Part shown: positions 8,645 to 17,388 of the stretch, one piece after another | How positions within the stretch are numbered: the stretch's first letter is position 1 | Layout of the letters: every line of letters starts with the position of its first letter | From: Clostridia bacterium | GTDB taxonomy: Bacteria; Bacillota; Clostridia; Lachnospirales; CAG-274 | NCBI GenBank assembly: GCA_030524425.1 | Contig: JAUNGN010000004.1 | Span: 84,731 to 148,730 of the forward strand | Length of the DNA: 64,000 nucleotides | Direction: 5' to 3' | Notes under the pieces: model-generated | What the model saw: only the letters and a program-made list of their open reading frames with translations | Database searches by the model: none | What the model was told of the DNA's origin: nothing | Program-made: the position numbers and the translations under genes

Positions 8645-8968
8645 TTAAAATTTCATTTCATACTCAGAGTCTTCATCCTGCAAAAGGAGCAAAACCTTAT
8701 TATACTCCTTCTCATCATCCACAATCTCATAAGTACATTCATCCTCAGTTACATTAATTTCCTTAAAAATAAAAGCCTCCGGCTCGTCTAAGTCAAAGTC
8801 CTCAGTCCTTACAAGCAGGAGATATCTCTGCTTTCCTATATCTATGCCATCCATAACAAAGAAATCCGTTTCCTTGCCGTCATCATCAACCATGGATACA
8901 ACTTCATATGTTTCCTCTTGGTCGCCAAATAAATTCAAATCATCAATATTCAACTTATCGTCACTCAT
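8645..8968 (-). CDS. DUF1292 domain protein (YrzB family)
   Basis: A small acidic cytoplasmic protein (107 residues) of the DUF1292/YrzB family; function unknown. The conserved core is EVVSMVDDDGKETDFFVMD, then RYLLLVRTEDFDLDEPEAFIFK. It follows ruvX by 3 nt in the same direction, reproducing the ireB-ruvX-yrzB block found across Firmicutes, so it is almost certainly cotranscribed with them. Confidence 0.9.
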   Translation of the reverse strand: MSDDKLNIDDLNLFGDQEETYEVVSMVDDDGKETDFFVMDGIDIGKQRYLLLVRTEDFDLDEPEAFIFKEINVTEDECTYEIVDDEKEYNKVLLLLQDEDSEYEMKF

Positions 8969-8971
8969 ATT

Positions 8972-9406
8972 TTACTCCTCAGTTTTTCCCGATTTTGAGT
9001 CAAGATACCCCTGTAAAATAAATACAGCGGCCATCTTGTCAATAACCTGTTTTCTCTTGTTTCTGGATAAATCAGCCTCCAGCAAGCCTCTTTCAGCCGC
9101 AACAGTTGACAGTCTTTCATCCCACATTACAACAGGAAGCCTAAGCTCCTTTTTAATACGCTTTTTAAACGCCACGGTTTTCTCCACTCTGTCACCCATG
9201 GTATTATTCATATTTTTAGGATACCCAAGCACAATCTGTTCCACCTGATACTCTTCACAAATAGCCTTTAAACGTTCAATGCTCTCTTTTAAATTTTTTT
9301 CTTCCTCACGCCTTATAATCTCTACTCCCTGAGCAGTCCAGCCAAAAGGGTCGCTTACGGCAACACCTATTGTCTTCATTCCGAAATCTAAACCTAGTAT
9401 ACGCAT
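8972..9406 (-). CDS. ruvX: Holliday-junction resolvase-like pre-16S rRNA nuclease RuvX/YqgF
   Basis: An RNase H-fold nuclease (144 residues) implicated in pre-16S rRNA processing and annotated as a putative Holliday-junction resolvase. The N-terminus LGLDFGMKTIGVAVSDP holds the first catalytic Asp. VLGYPKNMNNTMG and the DERLSTVAAE motif complete the site. It lies between ireB and the DUF1292 gene in the conserved Firmicutes order. Confidence 0.94.
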   Translation of the reverse strand: MRILGLDFGMKTIGVAVSDPFGWTAQGVEIIRREEEKNLKESIERLKAICEEYQVEQIVLGYPKNMNNTMGDRVEKTVAFKKRIKKELRLPVVMWDERLSTVAAERGLLEADLSRNKRKQVIDKMAAVFILQGYLDSKSGKTEE

Positions 9407-9483
9407 ATTTGTCCTTAATTATTATTTAATCAGAATTTTCATTCACAAAACATAACAGCTTAAACGCCATATTTTGGCAAATA

Positions 9484-9786
9484 TTACAAATTGTTGTGAA
9501 TATAATAATTAACAAACTCCTCTAAAAGCTCATCCTGCTCAATTCTTGACATTTTCTTTCTGGCGTCCTTATAGCTTGTAATATAAGTAGGGTCACCTGA
9601 AATAATATAGCCTACAATCTGGTTAACAGGGTTATATCCCTTTTCTCTCATAGCTTCATAAACGTCAGCAATAACTCTGTTAATGGCAGACTTTTCCACA
9701 GTTTCATCACTTATTACAACATCCTTTAAAGCTTCTTTAAGATTGCTTATTTTCTGAGTTTCTGAAAAATTCTTATTCATCTGCAT
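9484..9786 (-). CDS. IreB family regulatory phosphoprotein (DUF965, YrzL)
   Basis: A small protein (about 98-100 residues) whose Enterococcus homologue IreB is phosphorylated by the Ser/Thr kinase IreK and modulates cephalosporin tolerance. The core INRVIADVYEAMREKGYNP and NQIVGYIISGDPTYIT is highly characteristic. An ATG two codons into the frame is an alternative start. It is the first gene of an ireB-ruvX-DUF1292 operon and has its own promoter upstream. Confidence 0.93.
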   Translation of the reverse strand: MQMNKNFSETQKISNLKEALKDVVISDETVEKSAINRVIADVYEAMREKGYNPVNQIVGYIISGDPTYITSYKDARKKMSRIEQDELLEEFVNYYIHNNL

Positions 9787-9840
9787 TACCTCCCAATTCT
9801 ATCATTAAAGCAGGATTTTCCGTTCAACACTATTTATTTT

Positions 9841-9869
9841 ATTGTACTACATAATCCATTATTTTGCAA
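9841..9869 (-). promoter_or_regulatory. Promoter of ireB-ruvX-DUF1292
   Basis: On the minus strand TTGCAA (9864-9869), a 17-nt spacer and TACAAT (9841-9846). The predicted start falls about 45 nt before the ireB start codon. Confidence 0.7.
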
Positions 9870-10150
9870 CTTAAATATTTATTAACATTGTGACAGCATT
9901 CTTCAAAAAAACTGCCGTGTTAAAATCTGAAGGCTTATATTTTGTGTCGTTAATTATTCAGCTCTGTAATTAAATATATTCCTAAAAAATTAATTTATTG
10001 ACACGCCGAATTTTATTTGATTTTTTTTTCATTATAATATATAATAAATTAGTAAATTACAGCTTAATATTTTCAGGCGTTGTATCCCTAAAGAATTTGC
10101 AGAATTTTCTGCTTTTTACTGACAGGAACAGCAGCAAGGAGGATTTAATC

Positions 10151-10771
10151 ATGACACAACAAAGAGAAAAAACCCGCAGTCTTATGGAAATGGCACTGTT
10201 TACGGCAATTATTGTAATATTATCCTTAACGCCTCTTGGCTATATTCCCCTTGGTTTTATGAATGCAACTACCGTTCACATTCCGGTAATTATTGCCGGT
10301 ATCGTTCTCGGCAGGAAAAAAGGTGCTTTTTGCGGTTTTGTTTTCGGACTTACAAGCTTTTTAAACTCAACTTTCCGTTCAGCCAGCGTACTTTCTTTTT
10401 TGTTTTCACCTTTCAGACCCTTTGGTAACGGCTGGAGTTTAGTTATTGCTTTTGTACCAAGAATATTAATCGGTATAGTTGCCGGTCTTGTTTTCGAAGC
10501 CTTGTATAAAGCATCAAAGAAAAAAAATATTTCAATGTTTCTTGCCGGTGTGGCAGGCTCAATGACTAATACTGTGCTGGTTATGGGTATGTCCTATTTA
10601 TTTTTTGCAAAAAGCTATGCAAAAGCGGCGGGTATCGGAGCTGAAGGTGTTTTAAAGGCAGTTTGTACCGTAATGGTTGTAAACGGTATTCCCGAAGCAA
10701 TTATTGCAGGCATTATTGCTTCTGCAGTATGTACTGCTTTAATGGCTGCTTTCAGAAACAGATTTAATTAA
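10151..10771 (+). CDS. panT: ECF transporter S component, PanT-like (pantothenate uptake)
   Basis: A membrane substrate-binding subunit that partners with the shared ECF energizing module (EcfT/EcfA, not in this window). The 206 residues contain about six hydrophobic segments and the pattern PLGFMNATTVHIPVIIAG then GFVFGLTSFLNSTF, close to the PanT family as I know it. The start is the ATG at 10151, with AAGGAGG 8 nt upstream; the frame extends further 5' but without a ribosome site. The next gene is pantothenate kinase coaX, which supports pantothenate as the substrate. A different vitamin-type substrate remains possible. Confidence 0.8.
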   Translation: MTQQREKTRSLMEMALFTAIIVILSLTPLGYIPLGFMNATTVHIPVIIAGIVLGRKKGAFCGFVFGLTSFLNSTFRSASVLSFLFSPFRPFGNGWSLVIAFVPRILIGIVAGLVFEALYKASKKKNISMFLAGVAGSMTNTVLVMGMSYLFFAKSYAKAAGIGAEGVLKAVCTVMVVNGIPEAIIAGIIASAVCTALMAAFRNRFN

Positions 10772-10832
10772 TTATAAAAATATTTTAAAAATAAAATTTA
10801 AATATAAAAAATATATCGGAGTCGGAAAACTT

Positions 10833-11597
10833 ATGATTTTAGCAATAGATATTGGAAATACTAACATTGTTTTAGGCGGTATTACAGATGGAAAAGTTGA
10901 TTTTATGGCAAGACTTTCCACTAACAGAATAAAAACGGAGGATGAGTACGGCGTACAGATTATGAATGTACTTAAGCTCTATAATGCGGACAGGAGAAAA
11001 ATTGAGGGCGGTATTATTTCCTCAGTTGTTCCTCCTGTTTTAACTGCAATCAAGCTGGCAGTTAAAATGGTTATAGGCAAAGAGCCTCTTGTTGTAGGAC
11101 CCGGAGTCAAAACAGGGCTCAACATACTTATGGACAATCCCGGTGCTGTAGGCAGTGACCGTATAGTATCAGCCGTAGCTGCCCTTGATAAATTTAAACC
11201 GCCCATTATAATCGTAGATATGGGCACAGCTACAACCATTGATACTATTGATAAAAAGGGAAATTACGTGGGGGGATGCATTATGCCGGGTGTCGGCATT
11301 AGTCTGCAGGCGCTCTCCTCAAGCACTGCACAGCTTCCTGCCATAAGCTTTGAAAAGCCTAAAAAGGCAATAGGCAAAAATACAATTGACTGTATGAAAA
11401 GCGGTGTTGTATTTGGTACGGCAGGCATGATTGACGGCTGTGTTGAAAGGATTGAAACAGAACTGGGAGAAAAATGCAAGGTTATAATTACCGGCGGTTT
11501 AGGTAAAAATTTTGCCGAAATATGCAAAGGTGATTATGAATATATTGAAGAACTGTTGTTAAACGGGCTTTATATTATTTATAACAAAAATAAATAA
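10833..11597 (+). CDS. coaX: Type III pantothenate kinase
   Basis: Phosphorylates pantothenate in the first step of CoA synthesis, using the ASKHA fold and requiring a monovalent cation. The 254 residues show the phosphate-binding DIGNTN (5-10), the VGSDRI substrate site, DMGTATTID and GGCIMPG, all diagnostic of CoaX. It lies 61 nt behind the PanT-like gene in the same direction, so uptake and phosphorylation of pantothenate are coupled. The SD GGAG lies 10 nt before the ATG. Confidence 0.96.
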   Translation: MILAIDIGNTNIVLGGITDGKVDFMARLSTNRIKTEDEYGVQIMNVLKLYNADRRKIEGGIISSVVPPVLTAIKLAVKMVIGKEPLVVGPGVKTGLNILMDNPGAVGSDRIVSAVAALDKFKPPIIIVDMGTATTIDTIDKKGNYVGGCIMPGVGISLQALSSSTAQLPAISFEKPKKAIGKNTIDCMKSGVVFGTAGMIDGCVERIETELGEKCKVIITGGLGKNFAEICKGDYEYIEELLLNGLYIIYNKNK

Positions 11598-11611
11598 CAG
11601 GGAGGCATAAT

Positions 11612-11959
11612 ATGGATATTATGAATGAAGCCGTTAATCTGGCAGATGAAATAGCAGAAAAAATAAAAAACAGCCAAATTTACAAAGATTATTTGACTGC
11701 ATTTGCAAGAATAGAAAATGATGCCGAAACTATGGAGAAAATTAAGCAGCTTAAAATAAAGCATCTTGATTATGCCGATGAAAGAAACAGGGGTATAGAG
11801 GATTTTAACAAGGAAAAGTATATTTCTCAGGAATTTTATAAAGTAATGCTTAATGATGATGTAAGAGTTTATTTTATGAATGAAGAAAAGCTTGTTAATC
11901 TTATTGCTGATATTTATTCAAGAGTTGCTGAAAAATGTTCTCTGAATTTGTTTGTATAG
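11612..11959 (+). CDS. YlbF/YmcA family protein (DUF964)
   Basis: A helical 115-residue protein of the Com_YlbF family. In Bacillus, YlbF and YmcA join YaaT in a complex that promotes RNase Y-dependent mRNA maturation, competence and sporulation. Here the helices cover about residues 1-45 and 60-110. GGGAGG lies 6 nt before the ATG at 11612; an ATG three codons in is possible. It follows coaX by 14 nt. I see no YaaT or YmcA partner in the window. Confidence 0.8.
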   Translation: MDIMNEAVNLADEIAEKIKNSQIYKDYLTAFARIENDAETMEKIKQLKIKHLDYADERNRGIEDFNKEKYISQEFYKVMLNDDVRVYFMNEEKLVNLIADIYSRVAEKCSLNLFV

Positions 11960-11968
11960 GAGTATCTT

Positions 11969-12691
11969 ATGGAAGGTTATATTAAATCAGGCAGCGCAAA
12001 TATATATTATCAAATCTTTGGCGAGAATAACAGGGATACATTAGTTCTCCTTCACGGCAACGGTGAAAGCAGCCGTAATTTTAAAAATCTTATTCCTCTC
12101 CTTTCTGATAAATATAAGGTTCTTGCAATAGACAGCAGAGGACACGGAAAATCGGATTTTGGCGGAAACCAGCTTTCCCTGGGCACAATGGCTGTGGACC
12201 TTGTTAATATTATTGAAAAATTAGGCCTGGAAAAAGTAAATATTGCAGGCTTTAGCGACGGTGCCAATATTGCTATGCTTACTGCAATAAAAAACAGCGA
12301 ACTTATAAATAAAATTGTGCTTATCGGAGGCAACTATAACTTCCGCGGATTCAGGCTTTCTTCTGCCGTAATGATAGCTTTGGGCTATTACTGCAGTGTT
12401 CTTGGAAGCTTTGCAGACCAAAGGAATAGATTAAATAAAGAATATTTTTCACTTATGTTTAAGGAGCCTAATATTAAGAGAGAAACCCTTAAATATATAA
12501 AGGCTCCCGCACTTGTTATAAACGGAAGCAGAGATATGATTAAACCGGGCCACGCCAAGGCTATTGCAGATACCATACCTAATGCAAGCCTTAAAATAGT
12601 AAAAGGAGATCATTTCTGGATTTACAGAAATCCTGAGGAAGCAGGCCAAATTATAAAAAGTTTTTTGAGCGGCACAGATATAATTAAATAA
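11969..12691 (+). CDS. Alpha/beta-fold hydrolase
   Basis: A cytosolic alpha/beta hydrolase of 240 residues. Seen: the oxyanion-region LLHGNGESS (28-36), DSRGHG (55-60), nucleophile elbow GFSDG (94-98, Ser96), the acid in NGSRDMIKPGH and the catalytic His in GDHFW. All three catalytic residues are present. It starts 9 nt after the YlbF-family gene and is probably in the same operon. The substrate is unknown; esterase or lactonase are plausible. Confidence 0.88.
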   Translation: MEGYIKSGSANIYYQIFGENNRDTLVLLHGNGESSRNFKNLIPLLSDKYKVLAIDSRGHGKSDFGGNQLSLGTMAVDLVNIIEKLGLEKVNIAGFSDGANIAMLTAIKNSELINKIVLIGGNYNFRGFRLSSAVMIALGYYCSVLGSFADQRNRLNKEYFSLMFKEPNIKRETLKYIKAPALVINGSRDMIKPGHAKAIADTIPNASLKIVKGDHFWIYRNPEEAGQIIKSFLSGTDIIK

Positions 12692-12768
12692 ATGAAGATA
12701 AATTTTATAATTGAATAATATCTCAGAATAATTTTACTGCAGATGCAAATACTAATATGGGTGATTAT

Positions 12769-13110
12769 ATGAAATCAAAAATTTTAGGCTTAGTCACAGG
12801 CTTTGCCAATGGTTTTTTTGGGGCAGGAGGAGGCACTGTATTAGTACCGGGAATGGAACGCCTGCTTAAAGTTGAGGAGCATAAGGCACATGCTACAGCC
12901 ATAGCAGTAATACTTCCCTTATCCCTGATCAGCGCCCTTATATACACCTTCAAAACAGATATTCCATGGAAAACCTTACTATGGGTAAGTATAGGAGGAA
13001 TAGCAGGCGGATATGCAGGGGCAAAAATATTAAGCAGATTTTCGGGAAAGTGGCTCCACATTACATTTGGCGGCTTTATGCTGATTGCTGCGGTAAAAAT
13101 GGTGATTTAA
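12769..13110 (+). CDS. Half-size TauE/SafE family transporter (first half)
   Basis: A membrane protein of 113 residues with about four hydrophobic segments and the TauE/SafE signature NGFFGAGGGTVLVPG near the N-terminus. Full-length members (about 250 residues, 8 segments) contain two such repeats; this gene codes only one. I place the start at the ATG at 12769 with GGTGAT upstream; the ATG at 12757 lacks a ribosome site. The second half is encoded by the next gene, 1 nt away. The pair probably forms a heterodimeric anion or sulfur-compound transporter (inference). Confidence 0.85.
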   Translation: MKSKILGLVTGFANGFFGAGGGTVLVPGMERLLKVEEHKAHATAIAVILPLSLISALIYTFKTDIPWKTLLWVSIGGIAGGYAGAKILSRFSGKWLHITFGGFMLIAAVKMVI

Positions 13111-13111
13111 T

Positions 13112-13492
13112 ATGATAATATTAATATTAACAGGCTTTTTTTCAGGTATAATAAGCGGAATGGGCATAGGCGGAGGCACAATACTGATACCTGCACTGAC
13201 CCTCTTTATGGATATTGAGCAGAAAACAGCTCAGGCAATAAATCTTTTTTACTTTATACCAACTGCCATAGTTGCAGTAATTACACATGCAAAGCATAAA
13301 AGAATAGAAAAATCCATAATTAAGCCTCTTATAATAACAGGCATAGCAGGCGCCCTATTGGGAACAATTGCAATGAATTTAATTAGTCCCTATATTTTAA
13401 GAAAGGCTTTTGGCATATTCCTCTTCGCATTAGGTATACTTGAAATAAAAAAAGGCTTAAAAGGACAGAAAAAAACCTCTAACAAAAATTAG
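13112..13492 (+). CDS. Half-size TauE/SafE family transporter (second half)
   Basis: A membrane protein of 126 residues with the family motif SGIISGMGIGGGTILIPAL at residues 10-28 and about four hydrophobic segments. It begins 1 nt after the preceding half-size gene, whose stop overlaps its ribosome-site region, so the two are translationally coupled. No frameshift would fuse them directly, since both have complete starts and ends; the split therefore looks genuine rather than a sequencing error. The stop codon lies inside the terminator hairpin. Confidence 0.85.
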   Translation: MIILILTGFFSGIISGMGIGGGTILIPALTLFMDIEQKTAQAINLFYFIPTAIVAVITHAKHKRIEKSIIKPLIITGIAGALLGTIAMNLISPYILRKAFGIFLFALGILEIKKGLKGQKKTSNKN

Positions 13493-13503
13493 AGGTTTTT
13501 TAT
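13471..13503 (+). terminator. Terminator of the coaX to TauE/SafE group
   Basis: AAAACCTCTAA and TTAGAGGTTTT pair around CAAAAA and continue into T residues. The stop codon of the second TauE/SafE gene lies in the right arm. Confidence 0.92.
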
Positions 13504-13746
13504 CGGTTAGTATAAAAAAGGAAGATGTATAATAAATAAACAATTCTTTCATTCAAATAAAATCATATTGAATCACAACTATAATTAGTATAACATATTT
13601 ATTATAAGTTTGCAAGCAAAATATTCCAAAAAAAGGAAAAAATTTTTAATAATTTTTAAGCAAAAACTGTATAAATTACACAAATTCCTTTTATATTCCA
13701 TATTTATGGATGAAAATAGTTTGTCAGCACCCATACAAGAAGCCCT

Positions 13747-14754
13747 TTATCTGTATGCAAGCTTACACATTTTCAGTGCATATATACCATCTGTACCCTT
13801 TGCAACAGGCTCTGCCCTTCCTTCAACATAATCCGCAAAATTTTTAAGCATAATATGATAGGGCTTTTTTTCCGGAGCAAAGTACAAATTCTCAACACTG
13901 CCCTGCATTTCTGAAGCGTCATTAACCTTTGCATTTGCCATATAATCAATTATATTTTCATATTTCCAAAAAGTCACGTCATTACCCACTGCAATTATTC
14001 TGCCCTCAGTGCCTGCTATTTCAATTGTGTCCTGTCCCATTGGCTCTCCTGTTGAAATAATAAATACGCCTGATTTATCCTTATACTTCATTATCAGAGT
14101 AGCTTCATCATCCACATCAAAATCATTATATTTGCCATAGCACATATTTGATATGATTTTATCGGGCATACCGAAATACCAGTACCATAAATCCAAAAGA
14201 TGCTGTCCCTGATTAATAAGAACACCTCCGCCTTCTCCCTCCCAGCTGCTGCGCCAGCTTGATGAATTATGGTAATGCTGTGTTCTGAAATATCTGCAGC
14301 TTTTAAAAAGTATTCTCTTTACTGTTCCGATATCCCCATTGTCAATTGTTTCCTTTATCCATTTATATACGGGCTGAATCCTGTTGTTAAACATCATTGC
14401 AAAGGGAATTCCCTCTGAAAGCCTGTTCATTTTTTTTACATCTCTGAGATTTATGCCCGATGGCTTGTCACAAAGAACAGCCTTGTTTTTCTCAAAGGCT
14501 GCTGATGCAATTTCGGGATGTACTTTATGAGGTGCAGCAATAATAACTGCGTCAAACTCAGAACAGTTATTAAAAAGCTGCTCATAGCTTGGATATATTT
14601 TTACACCGGATAAATTTTCCTCAGACCATGAAATACTGCTTTCAGACCTTGCTACCACTCCGGTAATACACATATTATCAATCTCATTTTTATAAATTAT
14701 TTCCCCATACTTCCTGCCTTGTGCACCTAAACCTATTATTGCTGTTCTTACCAT
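13747..14754 (-). CDS. Gfo/Idh/MocA family NAD(P)-dependent oxidoreductase
   Basis: A 335-residue sugar-dehydrogenase-like enzyme. The N-terminal Rossmann motif is IIGLGAQGRKYG (7-18), followed by AAPHKVHPE and the family Lys in CDKPSGIN (catalytic Lys of the EKP-type motif). The second half has GGVLINQGQHLLDLWYW, typical of the C-terminal sheet domain, where the HxxD pair lies. It is a single gene on the minus strand facing the preceding plus-strand group. The substrate is not predictable; an inositol or amino-sugar derivative is common for such orphans. Confidence 0.88.
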   Translation of the reverse strand: MVRTAIIGLGAQGRKYGEIIYKNEIDNMCITGVVARSESSISWSEENLSGVKIYPSYEQLFNNCSEFDAVIIAAPHKVHPEIASAAFEKNKAVLCDKPSGINLRDVKKMNRLSEGIPFAMMFNNRIQPVYKWIKETIDNGDIGTVKRILFKSCRYFRTQHYHNSSSWRSSWEGEGGGVLINQGQHLLDLWYWYFGMPDKIISNMCYGKYNDFDVDDEATLIMKYKDKSGVFIISTGEPMGQDTIEIAGTEGRIIAVGNDVTFWKYENIIDYMANAKVNDASEMQGSVENLYFAPEKKPYHIMLKNFADYVEGRAEPVAKGTDGIYALKMCKLAYR

Positions 14755-14946
14755 AAAAAATCCCCCTTACTCATTTAAAGTCCTCTAAGGTATAATGCTA
14801 TTTAAGAATATCTTAATCTCATCATACACTTTACTTTCATTACAGTCAAGAATATTTGAAGTACATTTATTAAGTTCAGCAAATTTACCACTATGTTTTA
14901 TGTTTATAAGCATAACAGTGCATAATAACAGTATAGCCTTTTGCAC

Positions 14947-14975
14947 TTGAAGCAAAACCGCAATGGTGATATACT
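14947..14975 (+). promoter_or_regulatory. Promoter of P1-family peptidase gene
   Basis: TTGAAG (14947-14952), a 17-nt spacer and TATACT (14970-14975), followed 7 nt later by the GGAG site and the ATG at 14994. The transcript leader would be very short. Confidence 0.6.
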
Positions 14976-14993
14976 AAAGTAAGGAGTGATAAT

Positions 14994-15911
14994 ATGAAGG
15001 AAATTAAATTAACTGAAATAGGCAATATTAATATAGGCAATGCTCAGGACTATGAAAACGGTACAGGTGTAACCGTAATAATATCAAAGGAGGGTATGTG
15101 TGCAGGTATCGACATAAGGGGCGGAGGGCCTGCCTCAAGAGAAACTCCCCTTTTGAATCCTCTTATGCAGGCTGAATATATACACGCATTAGTACTTAGC
15201 GGAGGTTCAGCCTATGGACTTGATGCGGCAGGAGGTGTAATGGAATACCTTGAGGAAAGGAATATCGGTTTTGATACAGGAATTGCAAAAGTACCTCTTG
15301 TATGCCAAAGCTGTATATTTGACTTAGGCTATAAAAATCACAAAATAAGACCTGACAGAAAAATGGGCTATGATGCCTGTGTTAATTCCGAAAAAAATGA
15401 ATTAAAAGAAGGCTCAGCAGGCGGCGGAACAGGTGCTTCAGTAGGAAAACTGTATGGAATGGCACAAAGCCAGAAATCCGGACTGGGTATCTATGCCGTT
15501 CAGACAGGCGATTTAAAAGTAGGAGCAATTGTTATTGTAAATGCCTTTGGTGACGTGTTTGACAATAAGGGCAATAAAATTGCAGGACTTACCGATAAGA
15601 ATGGAAATTTTCTTGACTTTAAGGAAGAAATGTATAAATCAATTCAGCCTAAAAAACAATTTACAGGTAACACCACAATAGGTGCCATAATTACAAATGC
15701 CGGATTCGGAAAATCAATGCTTAGTAAAATTGCCTCTATGGGCCAAAACGGACTTGCCCGAAGAATAAGCCCCGTTCATACTATGGCTGACGGCGACAGT
15801 GTATATGCCCTTTCAGTGGGCAATATATCAGCCGATATAAATGTAACAGGCACTCTTGCCTGCCATGTAATGGAAATGGCTGTTGAAAGAGCTGTAAAAA
15901 CAGCTTTATAA
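14994..15911 (+). CDS. P1 family peptidase (DmpA/BapA-like, S58), putative aminopeptidase
   Basis: A self-processing Ntn-like aminopeptidase family acting on N-terminal or beta-amino-acid peptides. The 305 residues show the family regions IDIRGGGPASRET, ALVLSGGSAYGLDAAGGV and GSAGGGTGASVGK. NTTIGAIITNA near residue 223 probably contains the autocleavage Thr/Ser nucleophile; I infer that from position in related sequences. It lies alone between a short promoter and a terminator. Confidence 0.87.
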   Translation: MKEIKLTEIGNINIGNAQDYENGTGVTVIISKEGMCAGIDIRGGGPASRETPLLNPLMQAEYIHALVLSGGSAYGLDAAGGVMEYLEERNIGFDTGIAKVPLVCQSCIFDLGYKNHKIRPDRKMGYDACVNSEKNELKEGSAGGGTGASVGKLYGMAQSQKSGLGIYAVQTGDLKVGAIVIVNAFGDVFDNKGNKIAGLTDKNGNFLDFKEEMYKSIQPKKQFTGNTTIGAIITNAGFGKSMLSKIASMGQNGLARRISPVHTMADGDSVYALSVGNISADINVTGTLACHVMEMAVERAVKTAL

Positions 15912-15918
15912 ATTTAAA

Positions 15919-15949
15919 GGGTGCTGTATAATATCCTTTTACAGCACCC
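15919..15949 (+). terminator. GGGTGCTGTA-type hairpin after the P1 peptidase gene
   Basis: GGGTGCTGTA and TACAGCACCC form a perfect 10-bp stem. There is no T-run after it, so termination strength is uncertain. The same stem recurs after gdhA (46105) and argH (49068). Confidence 0.7.
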
Positions 15950-15999
15950 CCGCAATTACAATACTAAGCCGGTTAGTCCTTAAAACTTGTTAAACTCTA

Positions 16000-17376
16000 T
16001 TAATACATCATGGTATAATAATCACCTGCACAGGTCTTTGCACAATAATCAAAGGCTATAGTCAAAGCTGACGGATATACGCAATCCGGGTCATCATATG
16101 ACTGTGAAGCCTTGATTTCGGCACTTTCCTTTAAAAACTCTGTACCTGATACAAGAATTTGATTATCAATTCTGCACCGTTCAGGCACATTAAGCTGTGA
16201 CATTTCCTCAGCTATAGCTTCTGCTGCCACTTTAACTTTTTCCGTATTATTATTTTTTATATCAGAAAAATTAAAACTGCCGCCGCTCAATAAATTTCTT
16301 TCAATTATTTCACCGGCCTGCTTTTGGTACGCTCTTACTTCTTCTTCCTCAGTATCGGAAAGTTCATCATAGTTCCAGTTCCAATTTTCAGTACCTTCAA
16401 TATATTCCTTTGCATTGCTTTCCGCATCCTCCCAAAGGTGGCTGAAAGCACTGTTATATTGTTCAATCAGTCCTGCCACCTTACTGTCATATATATACTT
16501 TTTGTTTGCATTGCAGTTTTTAAGCATAGCGCTATATAAATTATCCGCCTTATTAATCAGGTTTAAAACAGAGCTGTAAAGAGTGTTGTTAACCTTACTG
16601 TTTGAGATAGTCTTTATTCTTTGAAGAGCACAATTGTTTACTGCAATGACCTCCTCCAGACAGCCTTTAATCTTATCCCTGTCTTCCTCTTTTATTGAAT
16701 TATAGCTGTTAAGCTCATCAATATAATCACCCAATACGGATAAATAAGATTTGCAGAACGACTCTGTCTTAATATAAAGAATATAGTCATCCGCAGCTTT
16801 CTTCTCCTCATCGGTCAGAGGTCTTTGATAAGCCTTTTCCTCCTTAACCTTTGCTTCTGTTACTGTTTCCGTTGTTCCCTCGGTGCTCTCCTTAGGCTTT
16901 AGTGCAGCCTTACCGCTTTCAGAATCAAACTTAAATTCAACATTATCATCAAGAACAGAACCTGCAGCACTTAAATTAACCGTCTTTGTAACTGCGTCCC
17001 ATTCTACATCAATACCTGCAGCCTCGCCTACAGCCCTTAAGGGCAGCATCATTGAACCGTTTATTATCTGAGCAGGCACATCAAGAGTAAACACCATATC
17101 ATCATCAACAATAAATGTATCAGAATTAACGGTAATTTGAACCTTTTTATTCCCATTAACAAATTCGGCAGTTTTAGTATTTGCATCCCAGCTTATTTCA
17201 TAGCCCAGCTTTTCAAACACACCTCTTAAGGGAATAAGAGTTCTTCCTTCAACAATTACAGGCTCCTGATTAGGAAATTCCACACTTTCTCCGTTTAAAC
17301 TGACACTTATTTCTCCTGCAAATACATTTGAACAAAGCATAAGCAAAGATAATGACAAAGCAATAAATTTTTTCAT
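16000..17376 (-). CDS. Secreted stalk-domain (copper amine oxidase N-terminal-like) protein A
   Basis: The N-terminal signal peptide is MKKFIALSLSLLMLCSNVFA. Residues 22-135 form the 'copper amine oxidase N-terminal domain-like' stalk module (GRTLIPLRGVFEKLGYEI, then NGSMMLPLRAVGEAAGI), common in clostridial surface proteins. The rest (about 180-458) is helical and resembles nothing I know. Cys residues occur near 208, 243, 253 and the C-terminus. It lies 12 nt after a paralogue (17389-18810) in the same operon. The role is probably at the cell surface; no enzyme motif is seen. Confidence 0.82.
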   Translation of the reverse strand: MKKFIALSLSLLMLCSNVFAGEISVSLNGESVEFPNQEPVIVEGRTLIPLRGVFEKLGYEISWDANTKTAEFVNGNKKVQITVNSDTFIVDDDMVFTLDVPAQIINGSMMLPLRAVGEAAGIDVEWDAVTKTVNLSAAGSVLDDNVEFKFDSESGKAALKPKESTEGTTETVTEAKVKEEKAYQRPLTDEEKKAADDYILYIKTESFCKSYLSVLGDYIDELNSYNSIKEEDRDKIKGCLEEVIAVNNCALQRIKTISNSKVNNTLYSSVLNLINKADNLYSAMLKNCNANKKYIYDSKVAGLIEQYNSAFSHLWEDAESNAKEYIEGTENWNWNYDELSDTEEEEVRAYQKQAGEIIERNLLSGGSFNFSDIKNNNTEKVKVAAEAIAEEMSQLNVPERCRIDNQILVSGTEFLKESAEIKASQSYDDPDCVYPSALTIAFDYCAKTCAGDYYTMMY

Positions 17377-17388
17377 TTTTAATTCCCC

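Noticed and set aside
9998..10045. Promoter TTGACA (9998) with TATAAT (10033) for the PanT-like gene
   Set aside because: The spacer is 29 nt, too long; the true promoter is uncertain.
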